Below are positions 11,043-22,900 of a stretch of DNA of 64,000 nucleotides, piece by piece. The notes under the pieces are model-generated. The model did no database searches and was not told the DNA's origin. It saw only the letters and a program-made list of their open reading frames with translations. This DNA comes from Ectobius pallidus (Eukaryota; Arthropoda; Insecta; Blattodea; Ectobiidae), in NCBI GenBank assembly GCA_964059195.1, contig CAXKWD010000007.1, forward strand, positions 558,001 through 622,000. Reading direction: 5' to 3'. The position numbers and the translations under genes were made by a program. Within the stretch, counting starts at the first letter, position 1. Each line of letters opens with the position of its first letter.

Positions 11043-11187
11043 CTGGATTCGATCCAAGATTCGTTTCAGATTCTGCAGTGTCTAAGCTTGATATAGCACA
11101 GTCTATTAACACTCGATCACTAATACAAACACTTTTAATAAGGTAAAACCCGCACACGAACACACACCGCGTCTTGAACATCGCCAT
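11043..11187 (-). CDS. putative host first coding exon, secreted or membrane protein N-terminus
   Basis: On the minus strand an ATG at 11187 opens a frame of 48 codons plus one base that ends exactly at a strong 5' splice donor, CAG|GTGAGT (11043/11042). The peptide begins MAMFKTRCVFVCGFYLIK and looks like a signal peptide or signal anchor: a basic start, then a hydrophobic stretch with cysteines. A polar acidic part follows (SLDTAESETN). About 45 bp upstream is TCAGTT, the insect initiator consensus, giving a short 5' leader; a second ATG two codons in is in the same frame. The area is less AT-rich than its surroundings. No transposon feature overlaps it. I do not recognise the protein, and no following exon could be identified downstream (toward lower coordinates), so the gene remains a hypothesis. 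The alternative is chance juxtaposition of an ATG frame and a donor. Confidence 0.4.
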
Positions 11188-11228
11188 TTGCTTTATGAAC
11201 TGCAAGGAAGAAGCGTCATCCCGATTAA

Positions 11229-11234
11229 AACTGA
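11229..11234 (-). promoter_or_regulatory. candidate initiator (TCAGTT)
   Basis: Reads TCAGTT on the minus strand, with the likely start at the A (11232), 45 bp before the exon's ATG. No TATA box is seen about 30 bp upstream. An inverted CCAAT box (ATTGG) lies farther upstream, near 11281-11285. This is consensus matching only. Confidence 0.3.
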
Positions 11235-11439
11235 CTATCGAATACGAGTAGTGTATGTCAACTGTTTGATAAACTTCCCTCCAATAGCCGCCAGCGCCAC
11301 CCCATGCAGCCTGCAGTCAAGGCCATGGCCTACTGACACAGCTAAAAACCTGTTTGCATAGCATCCCACATAACTTTCTCTGCCTTAAAAGCATGCATAC
11401 TACGTGTTGCATGGAGTGCGTATTCTCAGCGTGATGCAA

Positions 11440-11510
11440 AAGTGTATTGAACGAGATAGCGTTCCGGGTTCAAACCCCATGGCAGGCCATTTTGAATGCC
11501 GAGTTGGATA
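11440..11510 (+). repeat. possible tRNA-related SINE fragment
   Basis: CGGGTTCAAACCCCATGG resembles a B box with T-arm, preceded by a poor A-box-like stretch. No TSD or family body was identified. Confidence 0.3.
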
Positions 11511-12042
11511 TTTACTTCCCATGACTCATCAGTCGTCACTGATATTTTATCCTGTATCATATTGATTAATCAACATATCAACAATAGAAACAAAATGCAG
11601 GTAAATAGCTACATGGTCTACTAATAAACACAGAAACGTGACTCGTGATGTCACCTCGATGTCCAATCGTGTATAAATAAAGCTGATTTATTTTGAAGTG
11701 AATTGTTTTAAAGTCTGAATATACAAACGACGACTCGCTTATAACTACCCTCTCAAATAAAATAGCAGCCTTTACTATAAACTGTGTTAAATCTGGTGCC
11801 AATATTCCCTTATATTGTAAGAGAAAGTAGAAGAATACACACATAATATGCATATAACCATATCGTGTACATAATTATATAAACAATATCCTTGTGGATA
11901 TTGTGGCAATAAAAGTAAGAGAAAGCCGTGTCACGTCCCCAGTAGATTTCTAACCCAAATATGAAATAGTGTGAGATTTTTTGTTTTCGAGCTATACATA
12001 CCTACTACATGTATATGAAAATATTACTTTTTTGCACTCCTT

Positions 12043-12495
12043 AGCTAGTAAGTGTTACTTACGAAAGTTGTTTACATGGATCGTAAGTTGACATTCCCAC
12101 ACAATCGTGTTGCTAAGGGCGTTGCGATGAGGTTAAATTACTTACGGTCCAAGCGCCACGTCATAATTCATTACGATACACTTCATAATACAAGCCTTTA
12201 TGGGCACGGCCCCCAGGACAAATATTCGGTTCCCATAACAACAAACACATGCGAATCACTTTCTGAAATAAACATCTATTTTCAAGAATGTATTTACATA
12301 ATATTTTCAGGTAATATCACAATTAATATAATTAAATTGATATAAATAATCATCGTGCAAAAAATAGTATGCAACACACGGGCCGTAAAGGCATTTACGG
12401 GTCTCGAAAACTTAAAAACCCTCGGCTGCGCCTCGGGTTTTCAATCTGTTTCCTCGGCCCGTAAACGTGCCTTACGGCACTTGTATCGCAATATA
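12043..12495 (+). repeat. dispersed repeat with terminal hairpin (copy 1)
   Basis: Matches 49240-49700 in the same orientation, sharing AACAACAAACACATGCGAAT, TCACTTTCTGAAAT and AAATTGATATAAATAA. Its last ~105 bp (12376-12480) fold into a long imperfect hairpin: GGGCCGTAAAGGCA-TTTACGGG pairs with CCCGTAAACGTGCCTTACGG, and an inner ACCCTCGGC/CCTCGGGT hairpin sits inside. It ends near GGCACTTGTATCGCA in both copies. The superfamily is unknown. Confidence 0.7.
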
Positions 12496-12614
12496 CTATT
12501 GTATTCAGGGGACCTCAAAAGGAATATTTATGTCGAAATCTCGAATGCGGGGTTGAATAAAATACTTCCTCTGAATGTATTGTCTATGATATTATTATTA
12601 GCCTATAGTTATTA

Positions 12615-12735
12615 AGTGCCAGTATGGCAGTCCGTTCATTTGTCTGCCCGATAACTCAAACATGCTTTATCGGATTTTCATGATACTTGGTATACCCATT
12701 TATAATGTCCATGGAAAGAAAAGAATATTCGTCAT
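12615..12735 (+). repeat. dispersed repeat, same unit as 2785-2960
   Basis: ATGCTTTATCGGATTTTC, TTGGTATACCCATTTATAAT and GTCCATGGAA follow the same order as at 2785-2960. It is an unclassified, Helitron-associated fragment. Confidence 0.6.
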
Positions 12736-12769
12736 TTTTTAATTAATGAAGGGGTCCGTCTTGTTTCAG

Positions 12770-13235
12770 CTTAATGGTTCTGAAATTCGCATGTAAGCCT
12801 TACTTATTTCGTTTTTATAGTCATATCTATTAATTTTGTAAAGAAATTTGTTTCACAAAAAATGTTCATCTTATTTCTTTATACAACTTATCTGTGATAG
12901 ATTTTCATGTATCACTTACTGTATTGGAGATAATTTTTATTAGAATCGTTAGAGCAATTTGTTCCAAAATCAAAATAAAAAACATCATGCAAAGTGCCCT
13001 TAATATTTCAGCAATAAAACCAAATTCTAGGCGGTTTAATATCATTCCAAAACGACCTTTATTAAAAAAAGAAATACAACGAACCGTTTACCAGCTGTGC
13101 TTGTCGACAGACAGACAGACATCATTCCAAAAACAATTTATTCGGATTCTAGGCATCGTGGTGTAATATCCATATCGATTTTTGTCACGATGACAATAGA
13201 CTACTTTCTCTGTACTACATACCTGAAAGCAAAGA
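12770..13235 (+). repeat. dispersed repeat (copy 1), partner 58020-58640
   Basis: Same order of blocks as the right-hand copy: TTCTGAAATTCGCAT, TTATTTCGTTTTTAT, TTTTCATGTATC, CCTTAATATTTCAG, GAACCGTTTACC, GCTGTGCTTGTC, GACAGACAGAC, CATTCCAAAAA and TTTTTGTCACGAT. It is non-coding, and its 3' part overlaps the family seen at 19555-19930. Confidence 0.7.
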
Positions 13236-13329
13236 CAGCTCTTCTTTGCCACAGCGAGAAGATCTCATGAAAACGACCAAAACATATGAATCTGCGTCCA
13301 CAGCAGGAGTATATACTTGTATTAAACTT

Positions 13330-14035
13330 AGAAGAAATAGTCAAAATAATGCTCTACAAAATATTACGTACAATAGCCAGTAAATATTTCGAACAAGAGG
13401 AAAAATTCAAATATCTAGGAGCAATAATTACAGACACAAATAATGTTAAGGTAGAAGTCGACTCAAATCAGGAAATGCTTCTTTTATGCAGTTCAGAAGC
13501 TCTTATCTTCTCGTCTTCTGTCCAGAAATCTAAAAATAAATATTTATAAGACTATTATCCTGCCAGTTGTATTATACGGATGTGAGACATGGCCCCTTAC
13601 ATAATCTGAGAGTGTTCGAAAACAGGGGGCTTAGAAAAATATTTGGGTTTAAGAGAGATGAAAATGGGGACTGGAGATAACTGCATAACGACGAGCTTCA
13701 TGACCTGTACTCTTCACCAGATATAGTAAGGGTAATTAAATCACGTAGGATGAATTAGGCTGGACATGTTGCGCGCATGGGAGAGGAAAGACACATCTAA
13801 AAAATATTGACGGGGAGACACGAAGGGAAAAGACCACGTGGAATGACTAGACGTAGGTGGGAGGACAATATTAGAATGGATTTAAGGGAATTAGGATTTG
13901 CGAGGGACGGTTGGATGGAGTTAGCACAGAATAGGGTTGAATGGCGGGCTCAGGTAAGCGCGGCAATGAACCTCCGGAGTCCATAAAATATATAATATCC
14001 TTTAGCTTGCTGAGAACGCATATAGAACATAGTCC
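13330..14035 (+). pseudogene. C-terminal part of LINE family L1 reverse transcriptase, broken
   Basis: Conceptual translation gives, in order, a thumb/linker region with EEKFKYLGAIIT (13404-13440), a segment resembling LYGCETWPL (13570-13595), then FENRGLRKIFGFKRDENG, LHNDELHDLYSSP, VRVIKSRRM, AGHVARMGEE and, near the end, AMNLRSP with a stop at 13982. Several stops and frame changes interrupt it (for example at 13678 and 13756). The palm domain with YADD is missing, so this is a 5'-truncated, decayed copy. The lineage is the one often annotated as endonuclease-reverse transcriptase in insects. It is the longest of five copies here; the others are at 391-550, 25020-25370, 44128-44205 and 47575-47800. 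Confidence 0.85.
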
Positions 14036-14164
14036 AAACCGGCGGAATAACCAAAGTGCACCACAGCGGACCATTATGTCATGTCACAAACATACATGAC
14101 AACTGTGTCTCAGCTAACAGAAGATAATCTCTGCTACTGCGCAGACAGAGAAGCTGATACAATT

Positions 14165-14575
14165 TTTCATACTTTCATTTGTTAAATTCAGTGTAATTTT
14201 CAGAAATTGTATCATTTTTCAAGGGAAGGAGTGGTTTGTTTGGATTTTTCCGGGGTTAAACTATCAATATATTAAAGCTGGTGCCCGCAGCTTCACCCGC
14301 CATTATTAATTGACTCCAGGATTTTTAAAAAAAATTACACTGGCAGTTTATTAAAAATGCTTGGGGTTTAGAGCTATGAAAATTGTGAGTAAACATAAAA
14401 TTAGAATATTTGTTCATTGTGTTCATTTCACTTAGGCTCTATATAATTTTCTACTCTTCGTGAAAGTTTACAGTGCCAGAGACGAGCATCGCCGAGTATA
14501 CCCGATGTTTCACGAAGCGGGCGAGCGAGTGAGCACGGTATTTAGGGCCGTTGAATTGTATAAGAGTAGACGCTG
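14165..14575 (-). repeat. dispersed repeat with Helitron-like hairpin (copy 1)
   Basis: Pairs with 48095-48510 over about 400 bp (GGTTTGTTTGGATTTTT, ACTCCAGGATTTTTAA, TATTTAGGGCCGTTGAATTG). The phrase GCCCGCAGCTTCACCCGCC is, on the minus strand, like the hairpin found just before Helitron 3' ends (GGCGGGCGAAGCCGCGGG in copy 2), but similarity extends across it, so it is not a clean terminus. Confidence 0.6.
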
Positions 14576-14577
14576 TA

Positions 14578-14880
14578 TACCTATGCGGTCAAACGATTTA
14601 GTCCACTATCAATAGACATCTTCCCTTGGACATTATAAATGCCTATAGGCCTACCGAGTTTCATGAAAATCCGATAAAGCGTATTTGAGTTATCGCGCCT
14701 TTAAAATAGACACTAAATTGGGTTTTACTCCGGTACCGGTCAACCGATTTGGTCCAATATCAAGAGGCTTCTTCCCATGAACATTATAAACGCGCAAACC
14801 AAGTTTCATTAAAATCCGGTAAAGTGTAATTTAGTTATCGTGTGTACAGACATTTTCCAGTCCCCCACACAATCTCACAA
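14578..14880 (-). repeat. two tandem copies of the 2785-type unit, inverted
   Basis: Units at about 14578-14715 and 14735-14870 each contain, inverted, the order CCATGG/CATTATAAA..., TTTCATGAAAATCCGATAAA and GTTATCG. On the minus strand they match 2785-2960. The outer unit ends with a CCCACACAATCTCACAAAGT block. Confidence 0.65.
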
Positions 14881-15801
14881 AGTATCATACTGACAATTAA
14901 TAAATGTGAACTGAAAGGAGGATCAGACTTAGTTATAGAAAATAATTAAAATGGTTCCACAGCTTAGAGCCTATATGATTACTTTAAATACTATATTTGA
15001 GGAATCTACGTAAGATAAACTTAGATGTGATTTAATTTTAAATATGAAAAGACAAGGACCAAAACAGACCAACAGAAGTGGAGCATTTGGTTTATATCGA
15101 ATGAAAAGTTTTACTGAGTCTTGGGCTGTATTCATGTGGAACCGGTACCAAGCTCGAAATCTTTAAAAAATGTAGATGAATGCTTATAATTTTGAAGAAT
15201 ATTAAAGAAATTAAATTCTGAATAGGTTAGTTGAGTTGGGTAGCGTAATCTAGGGAGAGTTTTTTGCAATGATGTTAATGTAGGAGGCATGCTTCCCCAT
15301 CCATCGTCGTGTATAGTTACGAAAATTTACATCATCAGAGAACTGTGACGAGAAAACTGTGATTTGAACCATTGACCATCGACTTTCCCTGTCCACGCCA
15401 GAGGGAATCTGTTTCCTATGATTGTCGACCTAACTTACATCATGTCATTACTTTAGGAGCTTATGTCCGGGTTCCCTCTATTCCTATTATCTCCAAGACT
15501 GAAGAAAAACGATAACTAAGTGTGGATGAGTCTCAGAATAAATGCGCTTGTCTGACAGTTGAGCAATGCAATGCGTTTATTCCCTTGTTCAAACATTTTT
15601 CTTCCAATTTCCCAGTTACTTTGGAAGTCAACGGAGAAGAAAAACTTGATTGATGACTTTAGTGGAAAGACATTTATCTACACTCCGAACAAGGCAACGT
15701 GGATTGGCAGTTTGAGATCAATAAATCCACAAGACGGTGCACAAAACCAACAGAATTATCCTTAAAGAAGTCTCACATAATAATCGAGAAACTATAATCA
15801 A
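14881..15801. other. no gene recognised
   Basis: AT-rich. A 68-codon plus-strand frame at 15559-15765 has no recognisable domain. The region ends in the TSD of the hAT element. Confidence 0.35.
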
Positions 15802-16669
15802 TAGGGTTCGGATGTTTATGACATGTCATATTTTTATCCTGATCTCCGCTCTTGCCGCAAACTCAAATTAAGCACGAATTGCACGCTTGTTTTTCTAATC
15901 GGATAGTTTTTATTTTGCATACAAAGTCATATTTTGGGCTTTTTTGTGCTCTTGGTCATATTTTGGTCATATTTGTAATTTAACGTCATATTTCAGATAT
16001 AAATTGAAGAGTGTAACCCAAATACCTGCTAAGTGACAAAAAGTTGTTTAGGAATTATAGTAAAAATTGTATTCCTAAATGCATGAGGGACATAGCAGAG
16101 CTTTCATCTTGTGATCAATGTTTGAACTAAACTAAATACTGTGGCACATAGCCGTGTCTTGGGCGAATTGGCAGTGACATATAGATGGGTTTTGATGCAA
16201 AAACTATTTTTTTACAAAAATGACACTTAGAAGCTATTTGGGTTACACTCTTCAATTATACAATGTAGCCTATGTACTACATGATCGAGTTAAATTTGAA
16301 ATTTTATTAATTAATTTAATGTTTATGAAAATTAACTTAAATTTTAATATTAATGCATTTGTCCTTATTTTATAGGGACACGCAAGGCTTACAAAATATT
16401 ACGGGTATTTGGAACTGATGAAGCGATCAAACAAATTCTTTAAAAATAGAAGTTCATTACAAGCATAACTGTAAACCACCAAAATTGTTAAAAAGTGATT
16501 ATTTGATAAAATTCATGTGAATAGGAATTTAGTGTCTTTAAACATTTATTTTTTGAAAATACTTTTTCATTAGGTTATATTTCGGATTTTTTAATCATAT
16601 TTAGTCATTTTAAGGTCATATTTGCAGTCATATTTTCCACTTTTTTAGGTCATAAACATCCGAACCCTA
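15802..16669. mobile_element. non-autonomous hAT element, perfect 8-bp TSD
   Basis: Terminal repeats TAGGGTTCGGATGTTTATGA (left) and the inverse TCATAAACATCCGAACCCTA (right) are perfect. ATAATCAA occurs at 15794-15801 and again at 16670-16677. An 8-bp duplication with short TIRs is the hAT hallmark. GTCATATTT-like motifs are scattered in direct orientation through both subterminal regions (for example 15924-15990 and 16564-16640), as expected for transposase-binding sites. An internal 22-bp inverted repeat lies at 16002-16023 and 16236-16257. No transposase is encoded in the 868 bp. Confidence 0.92.
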
Positions 16670-17413
16670 ATAATCAACCTTGATATTTACGATATACGAG
16701 TATAACTTACTTTAATCATTATCCTCAAAAGTTTTAAAAAATTGTATTGACAATAAAAATGGCTCACTTTACATCCTGATTGAGGCTTATTTAGGCCTAA
16801 CATTTCGGCCTATTGTTCACGACGCAAAACCCACAATTTAAGTTTTTTTTTTTACTAATGATGACTGGTTTTCAGGTATTTTTGTGGAAATAGTTTTGAA
16901 TAAATGTTTTTTCACACAGTGTACAAATTTTTAACAAATTCATAAAATATGAAAAATACTATTATAGATAATGCAGAGAAAATTTAACGAAAATTAGAAA
17001 TGTATTAGAAAATGTTGTTTTTCCAAAAATAAAAGGTTATTCGTGGAATATCATTATGAACGTGATGAAAATGCCGTTTTCTCGTAACTACAAAGGTGTG
17101 AAGTTACATTAAAAACTCTGTTTGTACTTCGCCGCTTGACTCTCATAATTATTTTTGTCACTGTTATGCACAACGCCAGGTGGAAAATGTTACCAAAGCT
17201 TTGATACTGACCACAGTGCCAATGTGGAAAGTGAAGGATGTTTCTCTGTGGTTGGTGATATCAGTCATGGCACCACAAAGGGGGAAAAATTACGGAATTC
17301 AGATGTATTGTATGGACACCTAATTATTGAACCTACTAAAAAATAATATAAAAATTAAAATGCAATAATAGTAATGCCGGTAATTATTATTATTCCCGTA
17401 ATGTTGAAAATAA

Positions 17414-17709
17414 GACCGCCGGCTGGTCTTGTGGTTGGCGTCGCTGACTACGGATCCGTCGGCCCGGGTTCGATCCCGGTACCTCCTCGGATTTTGCTGA
17501 GGTTGGGAGGTCTGGTAGGGGTGCACTCATCCTCGTGATACAAACTGAGGAGCTACTTGATAGAGAAGTAGCGGCTCCGGTCATGGAAACCACCATTAAC
17601 GGCCATTAACCATGCTGACCAAATGCCCTCCATCTGCCCATGGTAGGTGACGCAGCGGTCCGGTGGTAGGCCTTCTCCCTTCAGGGATGTAGTGCCACGG
17701 AGTTAGTAC
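17414..17709 (+). mobile_element. tRNA-derived SINE (family S2), 15-bp TSD
   Basis: Head with A box (TGGTCTTGTGGTTGGCG) and strong B box (GGGTTCGATCCCGG), then a body ending GGATGTAGTGCCACGGAGT. TAATGTTGAAAATAA is found exactly before (17399-17413) and after (17710-17724). The perfect TSD and readable boxes indicate a young insertion. Confidence 0.93.
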
Positions 17710-17724
17710 TAATGTTGAAAATAA

Positions 17725-19554
17725 TGTTAGTTCCCAAAATGAAGCTGTAGTATAGAATGTGTAGGCATTCTATTGCAGATAGGCTGTGTGATTATTTCAC
17801 TAATTTGGAGGGTGCCATAGCACAAAAGCAATCTCTGACTGTAATGAAGTTCACTGGGGTCACCTTTGTGGTTGGGAAGGTGATTCAGGTTCAAAAGTGT
17901 TTTCAATTTACTGATTTTGAAATATGATTCACCAAAGAAAACAATTGATATTACGGAAATCCAGTGGGTAAAATGTAGTAGGCCTAAGTGATATATCGAG
18001 AATTTAAAACAGCATATTAACAATATCAAACTATTTTCGTTTAATCACTAAAATGCTGTTTGTTCTGTTTTCCTATTCAAAATGGATTCCACGACATTTC
18101 TCCACAAAAGGATGATTTTCTCTAATTACCACGGAAATACATTAATGTTCACGTTTATATTTTTCACAATCAGTCTTTTGCGTTTTCTTACAAACACAAA
18201 GTTGTACAATAACTGCATTTTGTAAGTCAACTCCTTTTATAATATCTAATGAAGTGAAAGCAAAACATTTAATTATCTTTTCCTGCACTCCACATCCAAG
18301 TTAAGGCAGACAAAAGATAACTTTACCAGTGGAAAGATATGAGTTACATTACTTAAAATAACATAACATGTCACTTATTGCTCCATTACATTTGTAGGTT
18401 TCTGAAACGCAAATACATTCAAATCGGATACACTAGAATAGTATTGTGTTCATGAGAAACATCGTCTCTGTCCGTGTTGAGGGAGTTATTACAGGTGTTG
18501 TGTTGTTTTGTGTTGTATTTGCTTAGTAATTATTTTAAACATTGTAAGCTGATTAATTGGACACTTGCTTCATTTCTACCCTCACAAAGGGGTAAATACA
18601 ATGTAAATTCAGTTTGATGTTACAGACATCAGTGGTTATACCTTTCTAGGGTTTCAAACCTCACCACGTGGATATGATACAGTTAGATAGTTGAGCAATT
18701 TACATGAAGTTGATATGAGCGGTTCTCATAGCACGTTACATACGACACAGGGTAGTTAAGATCAGAACAGCAAATTACAGATGTATATATGTTTGGTTTT
18801 CCAACGTGCCAAGCACCATCTTGCAATTAATTAAATACGGTACCAGTCTCCCAGTATCTTCTACCGGTTAACGATGCTGTGTATACAGTCAAAATGCATG
18901 ACATTCCCGGGATATATGGGATAGTTGGCAACCCACGTCTTTATATTTGCAGATATTATGTTAAACAAGTCCTGCATTACGAAATTCCTTTCACACCGGT
19001 CACTTGCTTAGGCCCTGCTATTATATAACTAGGAAACTATATTTATAATAATTGTACGCCTAATAATAATAACCATAATAATAGTAACAATAATAACAAT
19101 AGTAATAATAACATGATTAATTCTACATGGGGAGACTTAAGATATAAGTTTTTCTTTCACTTCACCACGGGCCATTATAGAGATTATATAAAGTAACGGT
19201 AACATTAATATTTAGCCTACTACTTAATTTTAAATTAGTATTAATATTAGTAAAACTTCCGAAATAGCTATGTATCAAGTACGCAAAATAACACTTTAGC
19301 GGACGAATTAAGAAAAATTGTCTTAGGCCTATATTTGTTGTTAAACTATATTATTAAGAGTTTTGTGAATAAAAAGAACCTGGTGAACTTTCTGAATAAA
19401 GTAAAGAAACAATGTTGCCTTATATTTGTGGTTTTATGGCCAAGTATTTTGTTTCAAACCCTGTAACGGTTGGTACGACTGGTCACTGGCATCTGGATTT
19501 TTCAGTTGCCATAAGGACTTTATCGGCCTACTTTGGTAAAGTGCTCTTCTTGGC
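17725..19554. other. no gene recognised
   Basis: AT-rich DNA. A trinucleotide-rich patch (AATAATAATAACC-like) lies at 19060-19115. Short frames such as 18029-17727 (minus) have no recognisable domains. Confidence 0.35.
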
Positions 19555-19930
19555 GTGTCACCCGGGAAAAACGAAAAGTTCTTCATGTAAAGTCCCCTTG
19601 AAAATAAGAGAAACTTGTCGCCAATCTTCGCCTCACATCTTCAGAAGGTACCTGACCCAAATACGAAATTTTGTTTTCGTACGATTTTCCGTTTCGGAGC
19701 TAGCCTGTTCACAGATATCCACACAGACAGACAGTCAGACAGACACACACACACACATACACACAGACATACACACATAGACACACAGACATAATTCCAA
19801 AAATACTATTTTTGGATTCAGGGGGCCTTGAAACGTGTATATATGCTAAAAACTCAACTTCGAATTTGGGGGTCGAAAACAATACTTCCTCTACCTATAG
19901 TTCCTATGGTACGGGCAGAGGAAGTAAAAA
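19555..19930 (+). repeat. dispersed repeat with internal CA/CAGA microsatellite
   Basis: Best preserved copy of the family seen at 3420-3640, 11920-12010 and 12495-12570: TCTTCATGTAAAGTCCCC, CTGACCCAAATACGAAATTT, ATTCCAAAAATACT, CTTGAAACGTGTATATATG, AAAACTCAACTTCGAATT and CAATACTTCCTCTA. A CACACA/GACAGACA tract lies at 19726-19790. Confidence 0.65.
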
Positions 19931-22900
19931 TGTAGGTTAGTTGCGAGAGAACAGCGAGATATAGTCCTAATTTCTTAGCAGATATGGAAACTTAATACAA
20001 ACTCTAACATAGAATTCTAAAACCACAATCCTAACATAGCTTGTTATCTATGATGCACTTGCACAGATTTATTCGTGACAAATCACGAAACACTGTAATA
20101 ATGTAAAGTGAGCTAGGATATTAAATAGCAGAAATCGTTCAATAAACATGGCTTCCAGTTCGGCAGTTACTGTATAATGCGTTAATTAACTCTGAACAAG
20201 TGGTTGTGTACATGTAACTACAAATTGAATAGCTCGTTTTTAAAATCACTTCCTATAAAAAAGTTTAAACAGTTGTTCCTGGCACAAGACCTGGTGCTTT
20301 CAGTTTATTACAACGTTTGAAGTTTTCATTCGATTAAAAGTTAATCGTTATGAATACGGCTGTTTCGTTTGCGTGCTCTAAATTCATGCTAAACACATTT
20401 CTAGTAATTAAACTAGATACGGAAGCTCAGTACTTGTCAAACAATGAGCCAATCGTCAATCATAGACACACAAATCAATATGAGTTAAGCAAGTTATGTG
20501 AGTGAATTCAAGTCCTCAGCTGTGTTAATGTATACTCATTTATTTTTATTTATTTATTTATTTATTTAATCAAGAATTAACATTATACTTAGGCCTATAC
20601 ACCCATTTAGGTACGTATCGTATTATGAATGTATTGCTAACCCAATTTTCTACCCCTAAATACGAAAATAATATTAATACGTAATTATGTTAAATATTAA
20701 TGTCCTCAGTATCTGAAGCGTCTTCCTTCCTTACCTCGATGGACAGGTGACGAAATAATGTTCCATGGTTTGCATTGCCATGCCCTACACCAGCATCGAG
20801 CTTTGTACCGATGCGTTAGCGTAGAAATCAATATTACTTAAGCCATACATTAAACATTGGTAATCTCGCTTATTTTGATAATAAATTAGAATTGCAAATT
20901 AGCGATCAAGGTTACAACTCGCTTGTCTCGACATAATTATGTTTTGCATAAAGAAGGAGTTAGCTATGATCCAGGTGGACCAATGACGGACAAATGTGGT
21001 AATCAAATGGTCAGGACTTTTCCCTTCTTTAGAACATTCAGTCTGCTTTAGGCAGAGCTGCGTACGGAGGTTATTAAGTAGGCCTACTCATTGATTGGTA
21101 TCTGATATCCGTTGGTTAGCTACAAGATCTGATCTTAGCACTTAACGCTGCCAGAGTTAACACTGAAACCCCATGCGATTTAATTGCTCTTTACTCAATT
21201 CTGTAACACCAACTCAAGGTCCCTATGAATATATTTATTTTTTGTAATAAAACTGATTCCATTGTCTGTCTCATTATTGATTTAGTTCAAGACCACTCGA
21301 CTCCCACTTATCCTTGGCATGACACTTGGTAACAGGGATTTAAAATTATTTTAACTTGACTTTTAAAAGAATTCACATTATGGAGAAATTGGGACAGGCA
21401 TGATATGTATACATGCTATGAGCATTCAGCTGATAGTGAATAGTGATGCAGGGCATGTATAGCAATCACTACTTCTTAGTAAAATTGCTGACACAAGCTA
21501 TATGATGAGTTCACAGAATGCAATAGCTCCTAAATTGCCACTCAAGTCTCCTATATGCGGATTCAGAGTAGAAAGATTAATGAGCCGAAGAATTATTGAA
21601 GGACTTTAAACTGATTCTGTATGAGAAATATCTATAGCCTACTTGACTGGGCGTCAACATCTTTATAATTTCATCTCAGGACCAAAATGGAATCAATGCT
21701 ACTGAATGCCTTGATTGCTCCATCAATGGCTGAATTCTCTGGACGTACGGGATCAATGAAAACAGACCGGAATTCTAAGCCTCCTAACATTGCGGCTACA
21801 GGGCAATCTGATAGCCAATTTCCATTCTACAGGGCGTTTCAGATTAACCAAATCAAATGATGAGAGAAACTGAAATCTGAGACGATAGACATTCCCAAAT
21901 AAAATAAGCGGTTACATTACGGGATAAGAAGGACTTGGGGTACCAAAGACCTTAAGATACGGTTAACGTAACATTGAGTGGAAGACTTCTTTTAAGGCAT
22001 TTCTAAAACAAGTTATATTCACATTAAAGTTATTTCATAAGAATGTGGTAAATATCACACACTTATGGATATTTAAAGTAATTGGTTATGAAGTGGAAAA
22101 TACTGTTACAGGTAAATTGTGCTTTCTCACGAATTACGTTTTTATGAGGATTACTTTTTTTCTAGAAATCTTTTAATGGCATTATATGAATTTATGTGAG
22201 TAATGATAACAAAAAATAAAACTCATCAACAAATTTTAGAACTTTTCTTACAAGTAATACAAATTATGGCATAAGTATTAGAAAGGAAATATTTATATGT
22301 CAATAAATTTTTATATAGCCTAAATTTCAAACTTCAGTTTTACTAATTTACTAACCATCACTTTATAATGTGTTCTGAGGCAAATGAAACCTTCTTAATT
22401 GACGAGCTTTATATTCAGTCAAAATCAAAATGGCTGTCATTTAAATAATTTAATGAATTCTACTACCAAACTATACACATAAATAGATGAAAATACCTAC
22501 AGTATAGCTGCTTTAACCTAAGGCTGCCAATTACAGAGAATAATACAATCAAATCTAACAAAAGAACTTAAACTGATTTTATTTATCCGCCTAACTTTCA
22601 ATATAATATATAATATTACTTTCTTAGTAAAGCAACCGATAAGCTCCCAGTGCTGATAATGAAGTTTCTTTTGTTTGGCTCCATAGCTTACTTGCTGTTT
22701 AAACTACTCACTTTGTGAAATTCCATTACATTCGATGAAATGGGTTAACTTGTGAGATAACTGTACAGCCACATATTATGAAATCTAACCTTTAACACGT
22801 TAGAGCCCAGTGCCATATGTATAGGACGCCAAAAAGTGATTAATAATCGCTTCTTAGGAGGTATATATAGGCCTACATGGATTTGTTAAAAAACTCATGT

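Noticed and set aside
12052..12615. 97- and 86-codon plus-strand frames
   Set aside because: They are inside a dispersed repeat with a hairpin; the sister copy at 49240 does not preserve the frame.
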